Part shown: one piece after another, positions 1 through 8,699 of the stretch
How the letters are laid out: every line of letters begins with the position of its first letter
Numbering within the stretch: position 1 is the first letter of the stretch
DNA from: JAFEBO01 sp036392375
GTDB lineage: Bacteria > Planctomycetota > Phycisphaerae > Phycisphaerales > UBA1924
NCBI GenBank assembly: GCA_036392375.1
Contig: DASVYC010000026.1
Coordinates: 62,001 to 126,000 of the forward strand
DNA: 64,000 nucleotides
Direction: 5' to 3'
Program-made: the position numbers and the translations under genes
The notes under the pieces: model-generated
The model's database searches: none
Seen by the model: only the letters and a program-made list of their open reading frames with translations
Told to the model about the DNA's origin: nothing

Positions 1-171
1 TGCGGCTACAAGTTCAACCAGTGGCAGGATGCGGGTTGGTACGAGCGTGCGATCGGGGAACATGAGATGGAGCCGGCGGTGCCGCCGGCGCTGCGAACGC
101 CCGCGGCGTGCGCGACGACGACGGAGTGGCACGCGGCCTTGCGATCCGGGCTCTCCAGCATCCGCGCGTGA
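1..171 (+). CDS. GNAT-type N-acetyltransferase, C-terminal fragment (runs off the window start)
   Basis: Frame 1 is open from the first base to a TGA at 169-171 and gives 56 residues beginning CGYKFNQWQDAGWYERAIGE. The pattern G-Y/F-K-F-x-x-W-x-D-x-G-W/Y-x-x is the usual C-terminal strand and helix of phosphinothricin-type and related GNAT acetyltransferases, which transfer acetyl from acetyl-CoA to an amine. The acetyl-CoA binding loop lies outside the window, so substrate cannot be judged. The last 30 residues (ACATTTEWHAALRSG) look like a family-specific tail. Recognition rests on one motif only. Confidence 0.55.
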   Translation, partial: CGYKFNQWQDAGWYERAIGEHEMEPAVPPALRTPAACATTTEWHAALRSGLSSIRA

Positions 172-192
172 GTCGGGTACGATGGTCCCACC

Positions 193-214
193 GCCGGGGC
201 GAGGACGCCCCGGC
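193..214. repeat. GC-rich hairpin, copy A of a two-copy intergenic motif
   Basis: A perfect 9-bp stem (GCCGGGGCG, 193-201; CGCCCCGGC, 206-214) with loop AGGA. The same stem, flanked by GAGC/GCTC, recurs in the other orientation at 27435-27456. It lies between the stop of the preceding gene and the YajQ gene and could act as a terminator, but no T-run follows. Confidence 0.5.
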
Positions 215-277
215 TCGCTGTTGACGTTCATCGTCTGCCCCACTGCCCCCACTCCTCCACTGCCCCACTTTCCAACC

Positions 278-781
278 ATGCCCTCCCTCGACATCGTCTC
301 CAAGATCAACTTCGCCGAGCTCGACAACGCCATCAACAACGCCAAGAAGGCGGTGATGGCCCGCTTCGATTTCCGGGGCAGCCACACCGAGATCGAGATC
401 GTCAAGGAAGGCGAGAAGAAGCAGCCGGGCATCAAGCTCACCGCCGATGACGAGGGCAAGATGAAGGGGCTCAAGGAGATGTTCGAGTCCGCGTGCTTGA
501 AGCGCGGCCTGCACGTCCGCAGCTTCGAGTGGGGCGAGGTCGAACCCGCGCTCGCCGGCAAGGTGAAGTGCCAGGCCAAAATCAAGAACGGCATCGAGCA
601 GGAGCAGGCCAAGGCCATCGTCAAGATGATCAAGGACACCAAGCTCAAGGTGCAGGCCTCGATCCAGGGCGACGAGATCCGCCTCAGCGGCAAGCAGATC
701 GACGACCTCCAGTCGATCATGACGATGCTGCAGAAGTCGGTAGAACTGCCGTTGCAGTTTGTGAACATGAAGCGCGATTAG
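278..781 (+). CDS. yajQ: YajQ family nucleotide-binding protein
   Basis: The product is 167 residues starting MPSLDIVSKINFAELDNAIN, the typical YajQ N-terminus, and it aligns by eye over the whole family length of about 160-165 residues. Also visible are the FDFRGSHTEIE segment and the C-terminal LPLQFVNMKRD, close to the classic LPLQFxNFR(D) ending. YajQ proteins have two ferredoxin-like domains; members bind cyclic di-GMP or other nucleotides and have been linked to virulence gene control, but the role outside Xanthomonas is unsettled. The ATG at 278 matches the family start; the open frame extends upstream to 29 without family-like sequence. There is no clear Shine-Dalgarno sequence, as in many genes here. 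Confidence 0.93.
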   Translation: MPSLDIVSKINFAELDNAINNAKKAVMARFDFRGSHTEIEIVKEGEKKQPGIKLTADDEGKMKGLKEMFESACLKRGLHVRSFEWGEVEPALAGKVKCQAKIKNGIEQEQAKAIVKMIKDTKLKVQASIQGDEIRLSGKQIDDLQSIMTMLQKSVELPLQFVNMKRD

Positions 782-961
782 CGTCTTGCTCCACATCTTG
801 GCGGCATCAGTGAGGGTTGAGGCCCGACGCTTTCGCCGGTGCTCGGGGCGGGTATGCATGCCGCGCGCGTGGACATCGCGAGGGTCGCGTGCGTCAAAAC
901 GTTTCAACGATCTATTTGGCGTTTCTTCGCAGGCATCAGCTTGCCGAGCATGGGAGCGTTT

Positions 962-2627
962 ATGAATGCATCGATTCGAGTCGCCTGTGGGGTAGTCCTG
1001 CTCTCTCTCGATGCGTCGGCGCAGCTCGTGACGAGCGTGCCTGAGCAGTCTTCTCTTACCGATCGAGCAGCACCGAGCGGGTATCAGTTCGACGACGGCA
1101 CGATAACCCACGGATGGGGCGATGCGCCGGGTAAGGAGATCTTCGGCATCCACCGGTTCGTCGCGGCGGACGGGAGCGATGTCATCTCCTCGATCTCGGC
1201 GGCGTGGGGACTCAGCGGAGCGCCGAACGGGTCGTCGTCACGCGTGTACGTGTGGCAGGACGACGGCAGCGGCGATGTCCGCAAGGCTCGTCTCTTGGCG
1301 ACCAAGGTCGTCACCGTCCAGAACTCGGCGACGAGCATTCTGAACGTGTATGCACTCAACCCCCCCGTCGTGGTGACAGGCGTGTTCTATGTCGGTTTCT
1401 CACGATTGATCCCCGGCCCTGGGAATCAGTTTCCGCTTCCCGCTGGGAATGGCGCAGCGTACGTTCAGGGCCGTTCCTTTGTCGGCGCGACGTTCGGCTC
1501 GTTCGACCCGTCGAATCTGGCAGCGACCAACGTCGCGGAGATCACGAACTTCGGCCAGCCGGGCTATTTCCTTCTTCGTGCCAACGGCAGCGGCAGCGCG
1601 TTCTCGTATCAGGGGCGCCTTGCGAGCAGCGGCGCGAGCTACTCGGGCGCTGCCGACTTCATCTTCACGATCTACGACAGCGCCAGCGGGGGAAACGTTG
1701 TTGGCACACCGATCGCCATCGCGGGGATTCCGGTGAACAACGGGACGTTTCATGCTCAGATTCCAGCGGACCCGTCGTTGTTTGTGAACCAACCGGATCG
1801 CTATCTGGATGTGCAGGTTCGCACACCGGCGGGCACCGGAACGTACGCGGCGCTCTCGCCGCGGGGACGCATCGGGCAGGTTCCGGCGGCGATGGTGGCG
1901 ACGGTTGCCCAGACGGCGCAGTCGGTGCCGTGGTCGGGCGTGACCGGCGTGCCCGCCACCGTGGTCAGCCCGTGGACCCAGGGTGCGGACGGCATCTCCT
2001 ACACCGGCGGGAAGGTGGGCGTGCAGGCGAACAACCCCGCGTATGCGCTCGACGTGGGCGCACGCATGCGTGTCCGCGGCGCGAACGTGTCCAACAGCGC
2101 CGGCATCTGGTTCAGTGCCGCCGGGTCGACCGTTGACCGTGCCTTTGTTGGGCTCCGCGATGACAATACCGTCGGGATGTATGGCGTAGGAGCGGAGTGG
2201 TTCTTCACCGGCGACGTCCTGTCCGGAAACGTCGGGGTGGGAGCCCTTCCGAGCGGCACATCGCCTGCTCATCAATGGCAACGTGCTCGCGAACAACGTC
2301 GCCGTGCCGTCGAGCATCCGGTTCAAGGATCACGTCTCGACGATCGACGATGCGCTGGGTTCCTTGCTGAAGCTCGAGGGAGTGCGGTTTGACTGGAAGC
2401 CGCAGTGGGCCAAGGAACGCCCCGGGCGCGAGCACGACATCGGGTTTGTGGCGGAGGACGTGGAGAAGGTCTTCCCGGAGGTCGTGTTCTACGACGAGAA
2501 CGGTAATGTCACCGGCATGGACTTCTCGCGTCTGACGGCGGTCGCGGTGCAGGCGATCAAAGAGCTCAAGGCGGAGAATGATGATCTACGGACCCGACTC
2601 GAACGGCTTGAGGCGAAGCTCAAGTGA
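962..2627 (+). pseudogene. Secreted fibre-like protein with C-terminal S74 chaperone domain, interrupted by a +1 frameshift
   Basis: First of five tandem paralogues. Reading from ATG 962 (GGGAG 8 bases upstream) gives a signal peptide (ASIRVACGVVLLSLDASAQ), a beta-rich domain shared with the next gene (FVAADGSDVISSISAAWG...VYVWQDDGSGDVR), a YQGRL domain (FSYQGRLASSGASYSG) and a SVPWSGVTGVP linker. That frame then runs into unrelated sequence and stops at 2392. The S74 autoprocessing domain continues one frame on (HRLLINGNVLANNVAVPSSIRFKDHV...) to the stop at 2627. The switch lies near 2246-2258, reading ALPS then AHRLLING. The span is 1666 bases, one more than a multiple of three, so removing one base restores about 554 residues against 557 in the neighbour. 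The Ser and Lys of the dyad (S-S-I-R-F-K) are intact. Either a recent inactivating indel or a sequencing error. Confidence 0.75.
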
Positions 2628-2882
2628 CCGGATGTCACGCCGATCTGGCTTTCGTTCACCGCTCGCGAGTCGTTGACGGCGGAATTGCTGCGGGATCTCC
2701 GTGCCGAAATGGAGGCGAAGTGCCTCTGCATCGAGCATCGGGAGAAGCATCGCGAGATCGACGACCTGAAGGCCCGGCTGGAGCGTCTGGAGTCGCGGCT
2801 GAAGCGACGTTCCGAACAGGATCGTGAGGGAACGCAACCTGGAATCCCGCTTGCTGGCGGGAGCACTCGCGCCGATTGGTAG
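2628..2882 (+). pseudogene. Orphan coiled-coil tail of an S74-type protein (relic)
   Basis: Directly after the stop at 2625-2627 and in the same frame, 84 codons remain open to TAG 2880. They contain LTAELLRDLRAEMEAKC and HREIDDLKARLERLESRLKR. The second string closely matches the C-terminal coiled coils of the neighbouring S74 proteins (QREIEDLKARLERLER at 2939-4612; QREIDALKARLERLES at 8700-10391). There is no S74 core, signal peptide or convincing start. It looks like the tail of a lost or recombined paralogue, or a read-through extension of the gene before it. Confidence 0.5.
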
Positions 2883-2938
2883 CCTGCACATGGCCTCACC
2901 ACGGCGACGAATAGGCTCGTTCCGACAGGAGCGATTCC

Positions 2939-4612
2939 ATGACGATCCGTCTGACTCGTTGCGGCGCTCTGGCCGCGTTGCTTGCCTCGAACGCGTTGGC
3001 AGAGCAGCCCCCCTTCGCGCCCGTCCCGATGAGCGACGAGCAAAGGCAGGTGGCGGCGACCGCGTTCGAGGATCGAGCCGCGACGCGGACGTACGCGCAC
3101 GACACGCAGGCGCCAACGACCACCATGACCACAAACTCCGGCAATGAGTTGATCGGCATCAACGGCTTCGATGCGGTCGGCGGGGCTGATATTTTGACAT
3201 CGCTCTCATGCATCTGGGCCAACGTCTCCAACGGCGCGACGGCTCGCATCTTTGTGTGGCAGGCCGACAGCACCGGCGACATTCGAACAGCGGTCCCGGT
3301 CCACGTGCAGACGGTGACGATCGCGAACGCCAACACAGGGCTCTACAACCGCTTTGAGTTCTCGGTGCCGGTGCGGGTCACCGGACGCTTCTTTGTCGGG
3401 TACTCAGCCGTCGCGATCTACGGCGGGACCGGCGGCCCGCTTCCGCTCGTGCCGACATCAACGCCCCCCTCGCCGCTCGGAAGATCGTGGACAGGTATCG
3501 GTTCTCCGGGCATCGGCGCAGCGGAGATCGTTGCCACGGCGCCGCTGCTCGATGGTCTCGGGTTCTGCTACCCGGTGCGGGTCACCGGCACATCGGGGGC
3601 GTTCTCGTACCAGGGCCGACTCGCTGATCAGGGGGCAGGCTTTTCGGGTGTAGCCGACATGATCTTCAGGGTCTATGACGAACAGACCGGCGGGGAGCCT
3701 CGATCGCCCGAGCTCAGCGTGCCGAACGTGCCGGTGCAGGGGGGCGTCTTCTCAGTCGAGGTGCCCGGCGACCCGGCGTGGTTCCGCAACGCGCCGGACT
3801 TGTACCTTGAGATCCAGGTGCGGCGAGCCGGAGTGGAGGCGTTCACGACGCTCTCGCCGCGCCAGCGCGTCACCACCACGCCCGCGGCTTTGTTCGCGGT
3901 TCAGGCCTCCGAGGCGGATGTCGCGCAGAGCGTGGCGTGGTCCGGCATTACGGGTGTGCCGTCGAGCGTGAGCGGGGCCTTTTCGCCCTGGAGCGCGGCA
4001 ACCGGCGGCATCGCTTACACGGGTGGACGCGTGGGTATCGGCACCGGCGTTCCGGCCGCGCCGCTACACGTCAGCACCGGCCCCGTCGGCGGCGGCTGGC
4101 AGCTTCAGCTCACCAACTCCGCCGCGCCCCCGACGTACGAGACCGGCATGCGCATGTCCGACGGCGGGTTCTTCGAGATCACCAACCGCATCAACGGGTT
4201 CACGAAGGTCGGCCGCCTCGATAGCACCGGCGCGTGGACCGCGGCGTCGGACGTGCGGCTGAAGACCGATCTGTCACCCTTCGGCGATGCCCTCGATGCA
4301 GCACTTCGCGTGCGGCCGGTGCGGTTCAAGTGGATCGGCGACGGGATGACCGACTTTGGAGTGATCGCGCAGGAGCTCCGTTCTGTGCTGCCCGAGGCCG
4401 TGACCGGCGATGAGTCGAAGGACAGCCTGACGGTCAACTACTCCAAGCTCTCGGTGGTCGCGATCGGGGCTGTTCAAGAACAACAAGCGCAGATCAAGTT
4501 CCTCAAGGAACAGAACGACGCGAAGCAGCGCGAGATCGAGGATCTCAAGGCTCGACTCGAACGATTGGAGCGGGCCGTGGAGCAGGCCCGGCCTCTGTCG
4601 ACGCGTCCTTGA
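2939..4612 (+). CDS. Secreted fibre-like protein with C-terminal S74 autoprocessing chaperone domain
   Basis: 557 residues. Start ATG 2939 follows AGGAGCG at about 8 bases. Residues 1-21 are a signal peptide ending ALAEQ. Residues about 60-180 form a beta-rich domain shared with the preceding paralogue (ARIFVWQADSTGDIRT, VTGRFFVGYS). A YQGRL domain starts near 222 (AFSYQGRLADQGAGFSG), followed by SVAWSGITGVPSSV and GGRVGIGTGVPAAPLHV, the usual lead into tail-spike C-termini. The S74 domain shows SDVRLKTD near 438 (Ser and Lys of the self-cleavage dyad), VRFKWIGDGMTDFGVIAQEL and a coiled-coil end (IEDLKARLERLE). In phage tail spikes this domain drives trimer folding and is then cleaved off. 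Here the signal peptide points to an exported, probably trimeric surface or matrix protein. Ligand unknown. Confidence 0.85.
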   Translation: MTIRLTRCGALAALLASNALAEQPPFAPVPMSDEQRQVAATAFEDRAATRTYAHDTQAPTTTMTTNSGNELIGINGFDAVGGADILTSLSCIWANVSNGATARIFVWQADSTGDIRTAVPVHVQTVTIANANTGLYNRFEFSVPVRVTGRFFVGYSAVAIYGGTGGPLPLVPTSTPPSPLGRSWTGIGSPGIGAAEIVATAPLLDGLGFCYPVRVTGTSGAFSYQGRLADQGAGFSGVADMIFRVYDEQTGGEPRSPELSVPNVPVQGGVFSVEVPGDPAWFRNAPDLYLEIQVRRAGVEAFTTLSPRQRVTTTPAALFAVQASEADVAQSVAWSGITGVPSSVSGAFSPWSAATGGIAYTGGRVGIGTGVPAAPLHVSTGPVGGGWQLQLTNSAAPPTYETGMRMSDGGFFEITNRINGFTKVGRLDSTGAWTAASDVRLKTDLSPFGDALDAALRVRPVRFKWIGDGMTDFGVIAQELRSVLPEAVTGDESKDSLTVNYSKLSVVAIGAVQEQQAQIKFLKEQNDAKQREIEDLKARLERLERAVEQARPLSTRP

Positions 4613-4637
4613 TCGTGAACCAAGCCGGATGCCGACG

Positions 4638-4660
4638 AGCCGCACCACTTTGGTGCGGCT
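4638..4660 (+). terminator. Hairpin after the second S74 gene, terminator-like without T-run
   Basis: A perfect 10-bp stem (AGCCGCACCA, 4638-4647; TGGTGCGGCT, 4651-4660) with a 3-base loop, flanked by further CGAC/GTCG pairing, 26 bases after the stop at 4612. No U-tract follows, so it may slow or protect RNA ends rather than terminate on its own. Confidence 0.45.
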
Positions 4661-4856
4661 GTCGCTTCATCGAAGCGTCTTGATAGCGATGGTCTGCGAT
4701 CGCATTCAAGAAGAGGGACCGCGAACGTCCACCGGGAGTTTCCCGAGGCGTAGCCTGGCATGAAAGTTCCGGGGTGCGTGAGGGAACCGGTCCGCGTCCC
4801 TCGCATGGTGCGCGCAGCGGACGCGCTCGTCGTCGCTGCACACTGGAGACGCAGCG

Positions 4857-6941
4857 ATGCAGAACACGCACCATGGTCGGTTGTTGGGCACCTTGGCTCG
4901 TCGGACGCGAGGCTCGATCGCGGGCACGATGTTGGGTGTGGCGTGCGCCGCGTCGGCGCTTGCGCAGCCGAGCGGGACGTTGGTGCAGTGGGGTGCCTCC
5001 AGCCTCGATCAGCGGCAGAACCAACCGGTCCTCGCTGGCCCATACAAGTCGATCGCGGCGGGCCAGTTCTTTAACATCGCCCTCAAGGAGGACGGTTCAC
5101 TGGTGCAGTGGGGCTCCGCCAGCGATCGCCAGTCGGACAATCTGCCGCCCGCGGCGGGTCCATACAGCCAGATCGCGGCCGGCGCGTCGCATGGGCTCGC
5201 GCTCACGACGGTCGGTTCGCTCGTTCAGTGGGGTCGGTTGTGGGACGGCCAAGCGATCGGCCAGCCGCCGACGGCGGGTCCATACAAGGCGATCGCCGCG
5301 GGGTTCTACCACAACGTCGCGATCAAGGCCGACGGCACGCTCGTCCAGTGGGGCGACACGTCCGTCAGCCAGAGGAACGGATTCCCGACCGACGTGGGGA
5401 CGTACATCGCGATTTCGGCGGGCGCGACGCACACGTTGGCGCTGCGGGCCGACGGGAGCCTGGTGCAGTGGGGCAACACGTCGAGCGACCAAGCCGTGGG
5501 CGCCCCGCCGGCCGCCGGGCCGTACATCGCGATCGCCGCGGGAACCACGCACAGTCTGGCGCTGCGTGCCGACGGTTCGCTGGTGCAGTGGGGCGACAAC
5601 TTCCATGGCCAGCTCGATAACCCGCCGCCGTTGGCGGGCCCGTACGTTGCCATTGCCGCGGGCTCGGCGCACAACATGGCGCTGAAGGCCGACGGCACGC
5701 TGGTGCAGTGGGGCCGCACCAACGCGGGACAGCTCAACGACGCGCCGTCGTTTGCTGGGCCGTTCCGGACGATCGTGTGCGGCGGGTACCACAGCCTCGC
5801 CATCACCGGCATGCCGACCTCTCCGGGGAGCTTCACCTATCAGGGTCGGTTGAGCGGCGCGACAGGTCCGGTGGACCTGCGGCTCGGGCTCTTCAACGCG
5901 CCCAGCGGCGGGAGCCCGGTCGGTCTCACCACGGTCGCGCCGAGCGTCACCCCCGCGTCGAACGGTGTGTTCACGGTCACGGTCAATCCCGGCTTGATCG
6001 ACGCGTCGCAACCTCTCTGGCTGGAGATCGGCGTTGCGGAGGCGGGCTCGGGGAGCTACACGACCCTGAGCCCGCGTCAGCCGCTAACCGCGACGCCGCA
6101 GGCGCTCTACGCCACGCGGGCGGGAATCGCGCAGCTGGCGTACACCGCCGAGACAGCGAAGACCGCCACGACCGCACTCACCGCGGCCAACGCCACCAAC
6201 GCCGCAAACGCGGCCAACGCCACGAACGCCACCAACGCCGTGAACGCGACCACCGCCAACTCGGCGGCGACCGTGCAGTGGTCGGGCGTGACGGGCGTGC
6301 CCGCGAACGTGGCCAATGCCTTCTCACCCTGGGCCAGCGGCGGCGGCGGGATCATCAGCTACTCCGGCGGCAGCGTGGGCATCGGTACCACAACACCGGT
6401 TGCGCGCCTGGATGTGGCCGGCGGCCCGATCGGCACGGGCTGGCTCACCCGCTTCATCAACACGGCGGTCGTAAACGCCGGCTTCCGCGTCACCGGCATG
6501 CGCGTCAGCGACGACGGCTTCTTCGAGGTGTCCAACAGCGTCGCCGCGGGTGCGCCGAACTTTGCACGTCTCGCCGGCAACGGCGCGTGGACCGCGGTCT
6601 CCGACGCGCGGCTCAAGACCGACGTCACGCCCGACGACCCGGCGGAGATGTTGGCCGCGGCCCTCAAGCTGCGTCCGGTGCACTTTGTCTGGAAGCGTTC
6701 GAGCGAGCGTGACGCGGGGCTGATCGCGCAGGAGGTGCGTGATGTGCTGCCGGACCTGGTGACCGGCGACGAGTCCCGCGGCGTGCTCACCGTGGATTAC
6801 AGCAAGGTTGGCGTGGTCGCGGTCGGTGCGATCCAGGAACAGCAGAAGAAGATCAACCGGCTTGAAGCCGAGAACCGCACGCTGCGCGAGCGGCTCGAAC
6901 GCATCGAGGCGGCTATCCGCGACGGCGCAACCAAGCGCTGA
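4857..6941 (+). CDS. Secreted RCC1-like beta-propeller protein with YQGRL and S74 chaperone domains
   Basis: 694 residues. ATG 4857 follows GGAG at 8 bases. A signal peptide with a long n-region ends near residue 38 (ACAASALAQ). Residues 40-319 are seven repeats of exactly 40 residues, each of the form G-S/T-L-V-Q-W-G...AGPY-x-x-IAAG...H-x-L-A-L-x-A-D, as in RCC1-type seven-bladed propellers. Then come a YQGRL domain (SFTYQGRLSGATGPVDL), an Ala/Asn/Thr-rich low-complexity stretch of about 35 residues (ANATNAANAANATN), TVQWSGVTGVPANV, and the S74 domain with VSDARLKTD (Ser-Lys dyad), FVWKRSSERDAGLIAQEV and a coiled-coil tail. The propeller replaces the N-terminal domain seen in the two genes upstream, so the array swaps ligand-facing modules on a shared C-terminus. 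Likely exported and trimeric; binding partner unknown. Confidence 0.85.
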   Translation: MQNTHHGRLLGTLARRTRGSIAGTMLGVACAASALAQPSGTLVQWGASSLDQRQNQPVLAGPYKSIAAGQFFNIALKEDGSLVQWGSASDRQSDNLPPAAGPYSQIAAGASHGLALTTVGSLVQWGRLWDGQAIGQPPTAGPYKAIAAGFYHNVAIKADGTLVQWGDTSVSQRNGFPTDVGTYIAISAGATHTLALRADGSLVQWGNTSSDQAVGAPPAAGPYIAIAAGTTHSLALRADGSLVQWGDNFHGQLDNPPPLAGPYVAIAAGSAHNMALKADGTLVQWGRTNAGQLNDAPSFAGPFRTIVCGGYHSLAITGMPTSPGSFTYQGRLSGATGPVDLRLGLFNAPSGGSPVGLTTVAPSVTPASNGVFTVTVNPGLIDASQPLWLEIGVAEAGSGSYTTLSPRQPLTATPQALYATRAGIAQLAYTAETAKTATTALTAANATNAANAANATNATNAVNATTANSAATVQWSGVTGVPANVANAFSPWASGGGGIISYSGGSVGIGTTTPVARLDVAGGPIGTGWLTRFINTAVVNAGFRVTGMRVSDDGFFEVSNSVAAGAPNFARLAGNGAWTAVSDARLKTDVTPDDPAEMLAAALKLRPVHFVWKRSSERDAGLIAQEVRDVLPDLVTGDESRGVLTVDYSKVGVVAVGAIQEQQKKINRLEAENRTLRERLERIEAAIRDGATKR
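4974..5813 (+). repeat. Seven 120-bp coding repeats (40-residue propeller blades)
   Basis: The string encoding LVQWG recurs at exact 120-base spacing, starting with GGG ACG at 4974 and ending with the blade at 5694-5813. All seven units are 40 codons with no insertions. The DNA has diverged at many third positions, so it is an old, selected protein repeat rather than a recent amplification. The third and fourth units (GLALTTV; PTDVGTYIAIS) deviate most. Confidence 0.9.
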
Positions 6942-7036
6942 GCGTTGAAGACAACGTGTTCGTCGTGAACTCCCAGACTCATCAACGCCGACCCACGTGT
7001 TCGGCGAGGCTTCTCAGACTCACAGGAGCGTGTGCG

Positions 7037-8629
7037 ATGCAGACTCTTTCTCGTTGGACTCGGGTGCTCGCGGCAGTAGCAGTTCTCGGCATGGCCGGCA
7101 CGGCGTCGGCTCAGTTCCAGCCCACCGTGCAGGGCCAGCTCCGCACCGACGCGGGCGAGCTCTTTAGCGGCACGGTGGATCTGCGGCTGTCGCTGCACAC
7201 CTCCGCGACGGGCACAACGCCTCTGCAGCAGTTCGTCCAGAATGGCGTGGCGGTCTCGGGCGGTGTTTTCTCGGTGAAGCTGCCGTTCGATTCGCTGAAG
7301 TACAACAACACGAGCGGCCTGTACGTCGGGATCGAGGTCAAGAACCCGTCCAATGCTTGGGTCGAGCTCACGCCGCGGCAGGCTCTGGGGGCGGCTCCGG
7401 TGGCGCTCACGCTCCCCGGGCTCATCGTGAGCACGGGCGAGGTGGTCGATGTGAACATCGCTCCCAGCTCCGGCACTGTCGGACTGGTACGTCAAGGCTC
7501 TTGGCAGTCGCTTACCTGTGTGACCAACGGCGAGCTCCGGGCGGTGACTCCGGCGCTCCTGAACTACGGGAACGCTCCGATCACCGGGACGCTGAACATC
7601 CGTCCCGGCGCCGGGATGACCAACCCGCCGCTGGTGACGACAACGTTCACCATTCAGCCCAACTCGAGCGTCGGACGTATCACGCTTCCCACCGGGGTCG
7701 CGTTCAGCGCCGGCGACGTCTACACCGTCGAGGTCGCGCCGTACCCCACGGACGATCTGCGCTGGTACGGGGGGTTCGGCGATGTGTATCCCGGCGGTAC
7801 GTCGGGGGCTTCCACACCTCCGATCGAAACCGGACGCGACTACGCAGTGCAGACCATCTTCACCGCGCTCACCGGTCCCCGCACCTACGCCTTCGGCGGC
7901 GACCTGCGGTCATGGAACTTCACCACCGAGGGCACGGCGTACATCGGGCTCGCGGATGTGGCGCAGCTCGATGCGAACGAAGCGACGGTGAGCGGTGTTC
8001 TCACGGCTGGCAGCGCGGTCGTCAACGGGTTGCTTACCGCCAGCGACGCGAGTGTCAGCGGCAAGCTCGGCATCGGCGCGACGTCTCCGACGGCGCAGTT
8101 GCAGGTGCGTGCGGCCAGTGTGCCCACAGGCTTCCAGGTCCACGTCACCAACGACGCCGTGTCCAAAGCCGCGTTCCGCACCAGCGGCATGCGGGTCAGC
8201 GACGCCGGGTTCTTCGAGGTTTCAAACTCGGTCAGCGGTCCCAACTTCGCGCGGCTTTCCAGCACCGGCGCGTGGTCCGCGGTCTCTGATGCACGTCTGA
8301 AGTCCGATGTCTCCCCCGCCGAGGGTCTGCTTGAGGCCGCACTCAAGCTCCGTCCCGTGACGTTCCGCTGGAACGCGGATGGCACGAAGGACACCGGTCT
8401 GATCGCCCAGGAAGTGCGTGCCGTGCTGCCGTCGTTCGTGGTCGGTGATGAGTCGCGTGAGATGCTGACGGTGGATTACCCGCACCTGTCCGTCGTCGCG
8501 ATCGGCGCGGTGCAGGAGCTTGAGGCCAAGGTTGGCACGCTGGAGCGGGAGAACCGGCGGCTGCAGGAGCAGGTCGCTCAGATCCATGCGGTCTTGAAGG
8601 AGATGCAGCGGCAGAAGCAGACCGAGTAG
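7037..8629 (+). CDS. Secreted protein with S74 autoprocessing chaperone domain (fourth array member)
   Basis: 530 residues from ATG 7037, which follows AGGAGCG and begins the signal peptide MQTLSRWTRVLAAVAVLGM...ASAQ. The YQGRL-type domain is at the very N-terminus (QPTVQGQLRTDAGELFSGTVDLRLSL). A beta-rich domain follows, containing RQGSWQSLTCVTNGELRAV and FSAGDVYTVEVAPYP, also seen in the next gene and in the one at 27488-29320. The S74 region shows MRVSDAGFFEVSN, VSDARLKSDVSPAEG (dyad), VTFRWNADGTKDTGLIAQEV and a coiled coil of about 45 residues. The gene lies 95 bases after the previous paralogue and 70 before the next with no obvious terminator between, so co-transcription is plausible. 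Confidence 0.85.
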   Translation: MQTLSRWTRVLAAVAVLGMAGTASAQFQPTVQGQLRTDAGELFSGTVDLRLSLHTSATGTTPLQQFVQNGVAVSGGVFSVKLPFDSLKYNNTSGLYVGIEVKNPSNAWVELTPRQALGAAPVALTLPGLIVSTGEVVDVNIAPSSGTVGLVRQGSWQSLTCVTNGELRAVTPALLNYGNAPITGTLNIRPGAGMTNPPLVTTTFTIQPNSSVGRITLPTGVAFSAGDVYTVEVAPYPTDDLRWYGGFGDVYPGGTSGASTPPIETGRDYAVQTIFTALTGPRTYAFGGDLRSWNFTTEGTAYIGLADVAQLDANEATVSGVLTAGSAVVNGLLTASDASVSGKLGIGATSPTAQLQVRAASVPTGFQVHVTNDAVSKAAFRTSGMRVSDAGFFEVSNSVSGPNFARLSSTGAWSAVSDARLKSDVSPAEGLLEAALKLRPVTFRWNADGTKDTGLIAQEVRAVLPSFVVGDESREMLTVDYPHLSVVAIGAVQELEAKVGTLERENRRLQEQVAQIHAVLKEMQRQKQTE

Positions 8630-8699
8630 GTGAGGGTCTGGGGGGCTGCTTGCCGCGTTGGGTGTGTTCGACCCGCTCGCATTCAAGGGAGTTGACAAC

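Noticed and set aside
2237..2262. Programmed ribosomal frameshift in the first S74 gene
   Set aside because: No slippery heptamer or downstream structure is obvious, and the paralogues are in one frame. A mutation or sequencing error is simpler.
4974..5813. Evenly spaced 120-base repeats as a CRISPR array or satellite
   Set aside because: The repeats are in frame, diverged at third positions and encode propeller blades; there are no short identical repeats with unique spacers.
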